Positions 53,664-58,691 of a stretch of 58,691 nt of DNA are shown piece by piece; positions within the stretch are counted from its first letter, which is position 1, and every line of letters starts with the position of its first letter. Made by a program: the position numbers and the translations under genes. This DNA is from Chloroflexota bacterium (lineage in GTDB: Bacteria; Chloroflexota; Limnocylindria; P2-11E): positions 1 through 58,691 of the forward strand of contig VBDX01000144.1 in assembly GCA_005881885.1 (NCBI GenBank). The letters run 5' to 3'. A model generated the notes under the pieces. That model was not told the DNA's origin and did not search any database. It saw only the letters and a program-made list of their open reading frames with translations.

Positions 53664-54081
53664 CGGCCAACGCCTCCTCTCTCGCTATGAAGCGCGTCTT
53701 TATCGGGAGCTTGTACGCCGCAAGGCGCAATGCCTCCTTGGCGAGGACCCGGTCCACGCCGCCCACTTCGAGGATCACGCGCCCGGGCCGCACCACCGCG
53801 ACCCAGTGGTCGGGCGCGCCCTTGCCCGAACCCATCCGGACCTCAGCGGGCTTCTTGGTGACCGGCTTATCGGGGAAGACGTTGATCCACACCTTGCCGC
53901 CGCGCTTGAAGTGGTGCGTGACCGCGCGCCGCGCGGCCTCGATCTGACGCGCGGTCATCCAGCAGGGCTCCATCGCCTTCAGAGCGAAATCGCCCTTCGT
54001 GATGGTGTTGCCCGACTGCGCCGATCCCTTCATGCGGCCGCGCTGGAACTTACGGTGCTTGAGACGCTTCGGCTGCAGCAT
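53638..54081 (-). CDS. rplP: 50S ribosomal protein uL16
   Basis: The 147-aa protein starts [20 protein letters not shown] and has [40 protein letters not shown] and [20 protein letters not shown], all conserved near the A-site tRNA. The ATG overlaps the rpsC stop (TGATG). Confidence 0.98.
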   Translation of the reverse strand: MLQPKRLKHRKFQRGRMKGSAQSGNTITKGDFALKAMEPCWMTARQIEAARRAVTHHFKRGGKVWINVFPDKPVTKKPAEVRMGSGKGAPDHWVAVVRPGRVILEVGGVDRVLAKEALRLAAYKLPIKTRFIAREEALADEGHAAAV

Positions 54082-54761
54082 CAGGCCCCCGCCCGCGCGG
54101 TCGCGGGCCCGGTCTGCGTGATCTGGCGCGGCGTCGGCTCGACGTCGCCCTTGTAGATCCAGGCCTTCACGCCGATCGTGCCGAAGGTCGTCTTGGCCGT
54201 CGCGCGACCGAACTCGATGTCGGCGCGCAGCGTATGGAGGGGCACGCGACCCTCACGCTCCCACTCGCGCCGGCTCATCTCAGCGCCACCGAGGCGTCCG
54301 GCCACCGCGACGCGCACGCCCTTAGCCCCCGCCTTCATCGAGCGCTGCACGGTCTGCTTCAGCACCTTGCGGAAAGAGACGCGGCGCTCGAGCTGCTGCG
54401 CGACGTTCTCGGCGATGAGGTAGGCATCGAGCTCGGGGTACCGGATCTCGAAGATGTTCACCTTGACCATCTTCCCGGTCATCTTACCGAGGACCTGACG
54501 AAGCTCCTCGACCTTCGCACCGCCCTTGCCGATCACCACGCCCGGCTTCGCCGTCTGGATCGTCACCGTGACCTGGTTCGCGGATCGCTCGATGTCGATC
54601 CGAGCTATGGCCGCGTCGCGGAGCCGTCCGCGGATCGTGTCGCGGATCGCGACGTCCTCCTTGAGCAGCAGCGGATAGCCCTTGTGGTTCGCGTACCACT
54701 TGGCGTGCCAGGTCTTGGTGAACCCCAGTCGGAACCCGACGGGGTGCGTCTTCTGTCCCAT
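54081..54761 (-). CDS. rpsC: 30S ribosomal protein uS3
   Basis: The 226-aa protein starts [20 protein letters not shown] (ATG 54761). The KH domain has [20 protein letters not shown]. The C-terminal domain has [19 protein letters not shown] and [12 protein letters not shown]. It lines the mRNA entry channel. The ORF upstream of the ATG is rplV antiframe. Confidence 0.98.
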   Translation of the reverse strand: MGQKTHPVGFRLGFTKTWHAKWYANHKGYPLLLKEDVAIRDTIRGRLRDAAIARIDIERSANQVTVTIQTAKPGVVIGKGGAKVEELRQVLGKMTGKMVKVNIFEIRYPELDAYLIAENVAQQLERRVSFRKVLKQTVQRSMKAGAKGVRVAVAGRLGGAEMSRREWEREGRVPLHTLRADIEFGRATAKTTFGTIGVKAWIYKGDVEPTPRQITQTGPATARAGA

Positions 54762-54763
54762 TC

Positions 54764-55108
54764 TTATTCCTTGCTGTCCAGCACGACCTCGAGGTGGGCC
54801 ATGCGATGGAGCTTGAGGTCGCGCCGCCCGCGCCCCCGGAACCACGCGCGCTTCATGCGCGGGCCCTCGTTTGCGATCGCGCGCTTCACGTAGAGGCTCT
54901 CGAGGGTCAGGTTGAAGTTGTTCTCGGCGTTCGCGATCGCCGATCGCACCACACGGCCGAGCGGCAGCGCCGTGGCCTTCGGCAGGTTCTCGAGGATGGC
55001 GATCGCCTCCTCGGCGCTCTTGCCGATGATGAGGTCGGTGACGAGGCGGGCTTTCCGCGGCGAGAGCCGCAGGAACTTCGCCGTGGCTTTCACTTCCACG
55101 CTACGCAC
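54764..55108 (-). CDS. rplV: 50S ribosomal protein uL22
   Basis: The 114-aa protein has [20 protein letters not shown] at the N-terminus. The beta-hairpin end [20 protein letters not shown] extends into the exit tunnel, where macrolide-resistance changes occur. The GTG start overlaps the end of rpsS. Confidence 0.98.
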   Translation of the reverse strand: MRSVEVKATAKFLRLSPRKARLVTDLIIGKSAEEAIAILENLPKATALPLGRVVRSAIANAENNFNLTLESLYVKRAIANEGPRMKRAWFRGRGRRDLKLHRMAHLEVVLDSKE

Positions 55109-55466
55109 CCGCCCTTACGGTGGTCGCCCGCTCAGGCGCGCCAGCGCCCGCGGCCGGTGCGGCCGCGCCCGGCGTGGCCGTCGCCGAAGCAGCCTCCGCC
55201 GCGGCGATCGCACGGCCGTGCCCGCGGAACGTCCGCGTCGGAGCGAACTCGCCCAGGCGGTGGCCGACCATGTTCTCGGTGATGAAGACCGGCACGTGCC
55301 GGCGGCCGTCGTGGACCGCGATGGTATGACCCACCATCGCCGGCAGGATCATCGACGGCCGTGACCAGGTCTTCACGACCTTCTTCTCGTTCTTCGAGTT
55401 CAGGATCTCGATCTTTTCCTTGAGGGACTTCTCGACGAACGGTCCCTTCTTTACGGATCGACTCAT
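55101..55466 (-). CDS. rpsS: 30S ribosomal protein uS19 with Ala-rich tail
   Basis: The 121-aa protein starts [20 protein letters not shown] and has [20 protein letters not shown] with [18 protein letters not shown]. The conserved part ends at about 93. An Ala/Thr-rich tail of 28 residues ([20 protein letters not shown]) follows. ATG 55466 overlaps the rplB stop (ATGA). Confidence 0.97.
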   Translation of the reverse strand: MSRSVKKGPFVEKSLKEKIEILNSKNEKKVVKTWSRPSMILPAMVGHTIAVHDGRRHVPVFITENMVGHRLGEFAPTRTFRGHGRAIAAAEAASATATPGAAAPAAGAGAPERATTVRAGA

Positions 55467-56197
55467 TTGGACTTCCTCTTCCGGGGCCGCTCGGTGACGA
55501 ACCGATCCGTCCGCGGGTTCTTCCGCGTCTTGAGGCCCATCGCTGGTTTGCCCCACGGCGTCTGCGCCATGCCGCCCACGGGCGACTTCGCCTCGCCGCC
55601 GCCGTGCGGGTGATCGCGCGGCGACATCACGACACCGCGGACCGCCGGCCGCCACCCCATCCGCCGCTTGTGACCGGCGCCGCCGATCTTTCGGTTCTCG
55701 TGCTCGACGTTGCCGATCTGCCCGACCGTGGCCATCTGCGCGCCGCGACCGGGCTGCAGCTCAATGCCGTGGATCTGCGTCCCTGTCGGGATGTGCTCGA
55801 GCGGCAAGCAGTTACCCACGCGCGCCTCGGCATCGGGACCTGAAATGACAGAGTCGCCGACCCGGAGATCGTTCGGCGCGATGATGTAGCGCTTCTCACC
55901 GTCGCGGTACACGAGCAGCGCGAGCCGCGCAGAGCGATTGGGGTCGTACTCGATCGCGAGCACGCGCGCCGGAATGCCGTCTTTGTCGCGCTTGAAGTCG
56001 ACCTTGCGGTAATTGCGCTTCTCTCCGCCCCCGCGATGCCGCGTGGTCACGCGGCCCTGCGCGTTGCGGCCCGCGTGTCGGAGCTTCCGCTCGAGCAGGC
56101 TGCGCTCGGGCGCCTTGCCCTTCGTCAGCTCCTCGAACGAGGCCGACTGCCGGAAGCGCCGTGATGGCGAGGTCGCCTTGTACTGCTTCAGCGGCAC
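55463..56197 (-). CDS. rplB: 50S ribosomal protein uL2 with an internal 35-residue deletion
   Basis: The protein has 244 aa versus about 275-280 in the family. The N-terminal OB domain ([20 protein letters not shown]) and C-terminal segment ([18 protein letters not shown], holding the His implicated in peptidyl transfer support) are intact. In the middle, [11 protein letters not shown] runs straight into [16 protein letters not shown]. The stretch that normally starts R-S-A-G-T and ends C-R/Y-A, about 35 residues of the SH3-like domain, is missing (junction near 55731). The reading frame is kept. It is either a true deletion or an assembly error. Confidence 0.95.
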   Translation of the reverse strand: MPLKQYKATSPSRRFRQSASFEELTKGKAPERSLLERKLRHAGRNAQGRVTTRHRGGGEKRNYRKVDFKRDKDGIPARVLAIEYDPNRSARLALLVYRDGEKRYIIAPNDLRVGDSVISGPDAEARVGNCLPLEHIPTGTQIHGIELQPGRGAQMATVGQIGNVEHENRKIGGAGHKRRMGWRPAVRGVVMSPRDHPHGGGEAKSPVGGMAQTPWGKPAMGLKTRKNPRTDRFVTERPRKRKSK

Positions 56198-56200
56198 GCC

Positions 56201-56497
56201 TTAGACCCCTTCCACGAAGTACTTCTCGATGCGCTGGCCATGGGCGAGGGTGACGATCGCCTTCTTCCAATCAGGCCGATGCCCGATGCGCCTGCCCAGA
56301 CGCCGGGTCTTGCCCGGAACGTGAATGACGTTCACTGCGACGACGTCGACCTTGAACGATCCCGCGACCGCGTCGGCGATGTCCCGCTTGGTCGCGGCCT
56401 TGGCGACCTGGAACGTGTAGCGGCCGACGTTCGTCTCGCTCATCGAGCGCTCGGTGATCACCGGACGCAATAGCACCGCGCTCCCTTTGATGCTCAT
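56201..56497 (-). CDS. rplW: 50S ribosomal protein uL23
   Basis: The 98-aa tunnel-exit protein has LLRPVITERSMSETNVGRYT and FQVAKAATKRDIADAVAGSF, then VIHVPGKTRRLGRRIGHRPD. It docks SRP and trigger factor. ATG overlaps the rplD stop (ATGA). Confidence 0.97.
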   Translation of the reverse strand: MSIKGSAVLLRPVITERSMSETNVGRYTFQVAKAATKRDIADAVAGSFKVDVVAVNVIHVPGKTRRLGRRIGHRPDWKKAIVTLAHGQRIEKYFVEGV

Positions 56498-57453
56498 GCT
56501 TCGGTTCCCACGGCGCGCGCCGCCAGCGCGTCGAGCGCAGGCCGATGCACGAGAACGGTCTCCGCGCGCAGGACGTCGGCGAGGCGCAAGGTGCCGGGCG
56601 TTCGGAGCTCGAGCGTCTTGAGATTGGCGCCCGCGCGACCGACGCGATCGTCGAACTCCGCCGTGACAAGGACGGAACGTCCGGTGTCCCCGACGCGTGC
56701 GAGCCAGCCCGCGACGTCGCGCGTGCGCAGCCGATCGCCATCGACGCCGTCGAAGCCGAGCGATTCGATGACGAGCACGCGGCCTTTCGCCGCGTGCGCG
56801 CCGAGCGCCTCGGCGAACGCCGCGCGCCTCATCTTCGCGGGCAGTCGCTGAGCGTATCTGCGGCCGTTGGGTCCAAAGACCACACCGCCGTGCCGCCAGT
56901 GTGGCGAACGGGTCGAGCCCTGACGGGCGCGTCCGGTGCCCTTCTGTCGCCAGGGCTTCGCCCCGCCGCCCGCCACACGCGAGCGGTTCTTCGTCGCCGA
57001 CGTCGCCTGCCGCGAATTCGCGAGCGCGGCGATCAGCGCCTGGAAGAGGACGCCCGGTCGTTTCGCCGGAGTCGTGAGAGCGGCGGGCAGCTCGACCGAT
57101 CCCTCGGGAGTGCCGTCGGCCTTGATCAGCGGCGCGTGGCCAGCGGGTGCGGTCGGAAGCGGCCGGGGTTCGGCCTTCGGCCGCGCCTGGGGCCGCACCT
57201 CCGCGGGGCGGCGCTCCTCGCGTGTGGGCTCCGGCCGGACGACGCGCGTGACCGGGCGTGCGACGGCGCGGCGCGTCGGCGGCTTGACTTTTGTCGCCGC
57301 GCGCCCTCCTGTGGTCGCGCGCGCCGCCGGCTTGGCGGCCTTCGCCGCCGGCTTGGCGGCCTTCGCCGCAGCCTTGGCGGGCGTGGCCTTCGTCGTCGCG
57401 GTCTTCTTCGCCGCCGGCGGACTGGCCTTCTTGTCCTTCTCTTTCTCAGCCAC
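56494..57453 (-). CDS. rplD: 50S ribosomal protein uL4 with long N-terminal extension
   Basis: The protein has 319 aa versus about 205. The core starts near residue 105: QALIAALANSRQATSATKNR, GGGAKPWRQKGTGRARQGST and RSPHWRHGGVVFGPNGRRYA form the tunnel loop. The first 100 residues are Lys/Ala/Pro/Arg-rich with repeated AAK/KPAAKAAK units, like histone-H1 tails. GTG 57453 adjoins the rplC stop (TAAGTG), which supports translation of the extension. Confidence 0.95.
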   Translation of the reverse strand: MAEKEKDKKASPPAAKKTATTKATPAKAAAKAAKPAAKAAKPAARATTGGRAATKVKPPTRRAVARPVTRVVRPEPTREERRPAEVRPQARPKAEPRPLPTAPAGHAPLIKADGTPEGSVELPAALTTPAKRPGVLFQALIAALANSRQATSATKNRSRVAGGGAKPWRQKGTGRARQGSTRSPHWRHGGVVFGPNGRRYAQRLPAKMRRAAFAEALGAHAAKGRVLVIESLGFDGVDGDRLRTRDVAGWLARVGDTGRSVLVTAEFDDRVGRAGANLKTLELRTPGTLRLADVLRAETVLVHRPALDALAARAVGTEA

Positions 57454-58137
57454 TTAGGCCTTCCTCACCATGACGATCCCGTTGCGCGCCCCGGGGACGG
57501 CGCCGGCGATGACTAACACCGCGCGCGCCGGATCCGCACGCAGGATCTCGAGGTTCCGGACCGTGACGCGGTCCGCTCCCTGATGCGCGGCCATGCGCAG
57601 ACCTTTCAGAACGCGGCCGGGAGTCGTGCCCGATCCGACGGAGCCCTGGCGCCGCAGGTGGTCGGAACCATGTGACTTCGGGCCGCGGGTGAAGTGATGC
57701 AGGTGCACCGGCCCCTGAAAACCCTTCCCCTTCGACGTCCCGACGACGTGCACTTTGTCGCCCGGCTGGAATCGATCGACCCCGATCTCCTGCCCGGTCG
57801 CGAAGCCCGCGACATCGTCCAGCCGGACCTCGCGGAGCACACGCAGCGGAGGTAGGTCCTTGAGGTGCCCGAGCGCCGGCTTCGTCAGGCGCTCCCTCTT
57901 CTTCGCGCGGCCGAAGCCAAGCTGGATCGCCGTGTAGCCGTCGCGCTCCTTGGTCCGCACCTGGGTGACGACGTTGGCCTCGGCCGAGATCACGGTCGCC
58001 GCGACCACCGAGCCGTCCTCTTTGAAATGCTGGAGCATGCCGAGCTTGCGCCCGAGCAGCACCGGCTTCTTGATCGCCGGCGCGCCGCTGGGCTGCTCCG
58101 AGTCTGCCTTCTCTTCCACTTTCGTCTCGTCGCTCAT
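57454..58137 (-). CDS. rplC: 50S ribosomal protein uL3
   Basis: The 227-aa protein has LLGRKLGMLQHFKEDGSVV after about 27 extra acidic residues (SDETKVEEKADSEQPSGAP). It has VVGTSKGKGFQGPVHLHHF, RGPKSHGSDHLRRQGSVGSG and TTPGRVLKGLRMAAHQGADR. The loop near the peptidyl-transferase centre departs somewhat from the usual K-R-H/W-x-F. ATG 58137 has AAGG about 9 nt upstream. rpsJ ends 13 bases before. Confidence 0.97.
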   Translation of the reverse strand: MSDETKVEEKADSEQPSGAPAIKKPVLLGRKLGMLQHFKEDGSVVAATVISAEANVVTQVRTKERDGYTAIQLGFGRAKKRERLTKPALGHLKDLPPLRVLREVRLDDVAGFATGQEIGVDRFQPGDKVHVVGTSKGKGFQGPVHLHHFTRGPKSHGSDHLRRQGSVGSGTTPGRVLKGLRMAAHQGADRVTVRNLEILRADPARAVLVIAGAVPGARNGIVMVRKA

Positions 58138-58150
58138 CCTGTGGCCTTCT

Positions 58151-58459
58151 TTAGAGCTTGATCTCGATGTCGACGCCGGCCGGAAGGTTCAGCTTCATGA
58201 GGGCGTCGACGGTCTTCTGCGATGGGTCGTTGATGTCGATGAGCCGCTTGTGCGTTCTGATCTCGAACTGCTCGCGCGAGTCCTTGTAGATGAACGGGCT
58301 CCGGATGACCGTGAACTTCTCGATGCGCGTGGGCAGCGGGACCGGACCGGTCACCGTCGACCCGGTCCGCTGCGCGGTCTCGACGATCTGCGCCGCGGAC
58401 TGATCGATCAGCTTGTGGTCGTACGCCTTGAGGCGGATCCGGATCCGCTGCTTCGCCAT
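58151..58459 (-). CDS. rpsJ: 30S ribosomal protein uS10 / NusE
   Basis: The 102-aa protein starts [20 protein letters not shown] and has [20 protein letters not shown] and [14 protein letters not shown]. It is both a 30S subunit protein and an antitermination factor with NusB. It is the first gene of the S10 cluster, preceded by an intercistronic element after tuf. Confidence 0.98.
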   Translation of the reverse strand: MAKQRIRIRLKAYDHKLIDQSAAQIVETAQRTGSTVTGPVPLPTRIEKFTVIRSPFIYKDSREQFEIRTHKRLIDINDPSQKTVDALMKLNLPAGVDIEIKL

Positions 58460-58461
58460 CG

Positions 58462-58560
58462 CTACGCTCCCTGCTCAATCTCGCGGCTACGCCGCGGAGA
58501 CACGCTCAGGGCTGCCTGGATTCGCTCCTCGCGGGTGAACCGCTCGTCGCTCATCTTCAT
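58462..58560 (-). repeat. Intercistronic element copy between tuf and rpsJ
   Basis: The transcript strand has GAGCGACGAGCGGTTCACCC, GCGAGGAGCGAATCC, CCCTGAGCGTGTCTCC and CGCGGC-GTA-GCCGCG, then GAGATTGAGC. The hairpin pairs differ from other copies yet stay complementary. A 32-aa ORF (begins [13 protein letters not shown], ends SREIEQGA) starts in the tuf stop (ATGA) and stops 2 bases before the rpsJ ATG. Confidence 0.8.
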
Positions 58561-58691
58561 GCGATGACCTTCGTGACCACGCCCGCGCCGACGGTGTGGC
58601 CGCCTTCGCGGATGGCGAAGCGCAGGCCCTCCTCGAGGGCGATGGGGGTGATGAGGGTGACCTCGAGCGTGGAGTTGTCGCCGGGCATGAT
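58557..58691 (-). CDS. tuf: Elongation factor Tu, C-terminal end only
   Basis: The last 44 residues of EF-Tu are visible, beginning [20 protein letters not shown] and ending [17 protein letters not shown], which is the domain 3 end that binds aminoacyl-tRNA. The rest lies beyond the window. TGA is at 58559-58557. The position upstream of rpsJ is the usual str-S10 junction. Confidence 0.97.
   Translation of the reverse strand: MMPGDNSTLEVTLITPIALEEGLRFAIREGGHTVGAGVVTKVIA

Noticed and set aside
54762-55655. Longer N-termini for uS3 and uS19 from upstream in-frame codons
   Set aside because: The extra parts overlap the neighbouring ribosomal genes. MGQKTHPVG and MSRSVKKGP are the standard family starts.

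Overview
The window is high-GC, gene-dense bacterial chromosome with no stretch over 300 bases lacking a gene. No rRNA, CRISPR array, prophage or insertion sequence was seen. GTG and TTG starts are common, and neighbouring genes usually join through ATGA, GTGA, TAATG or TAGTG overlaps. The organism is probably a high-GC Chloroflexota bacterium, perhaps Limnocylindria-like. This is inferred from gene order (dgt-dnaG-rpoD, rpf-ksgA-ispE, cdaA-cdaR-glmM-glmS), a class II alpha2-type glycyl-tRNA synthetase, many lipoprotein or secreted proteins, and an actinobacteria-like but distinct flavour. No marker here settles the lineage.

Layout. 1-4.5 kb is an accessory edge: a partial MaoC-type hydratase, tRNA-Asn, a lower-GC gene for a doubly duplicated HNH-like protein behind a possible LexA box, small membrane or unknown proteins, a dienelactone-hydrolase-like enzyme, a frameshifted membrane gene and a nitroreductase. 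4.5-12.8 kb (minus) is a replication and transcription cluster: ppdK, a glycolipid-binding-fold protein, dgt, a lone response regulator, dnaG and rpoD. 12.9-21.4 kb holds envelope genes, glyQS-recO and a polyprenyl synthase divergent from recO. 21.5-28.4 kb holds cdd, a CNNM/CorC-type membrane protein, glmU with tRNA-Gln, a KGG-repeat stress protein, ispE, ksgA and an Rpf-like lytic enzyme.

28.5-58.7 kb is one almost unbroken minus-strand array. In transcription order it runs tuf (partial), the S10, spc and alpha ribosomal protein genes through rpoA-rplQ, truA, rplM-rpsI, a TPR protein, cdaA-cdaR (cyclic di-AMP), glmM-glmS (UDP-GlcNAc precursor supply), acpS-nnrD-alr, a secreted metalloprotease and galU. 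Protein synthesis, c-di-AMP signalling and cell-wall precursor supply therefore lie head to tail.

The least ordinary signals are in this array. (1) A dispersed intercistronic element of about 90-130 nt occurs five times, plus one degenerate copy, only between ribosomal-protein-operon genes. It carries a hairpin with compensatory stem changes and usually an overlapping micro-ORF that bridges the flanking stop and start codons. (2) A short GC palindrome family is read in frame as S-G-G-S-A-P-R-P-like peptides at the ends of several proteins, including both ends of uS17. (3) uL2 lacks a block of about 35 conserved residues with the frame intact. (4) Several ribosomal proteins carry long low-complexity extensions.
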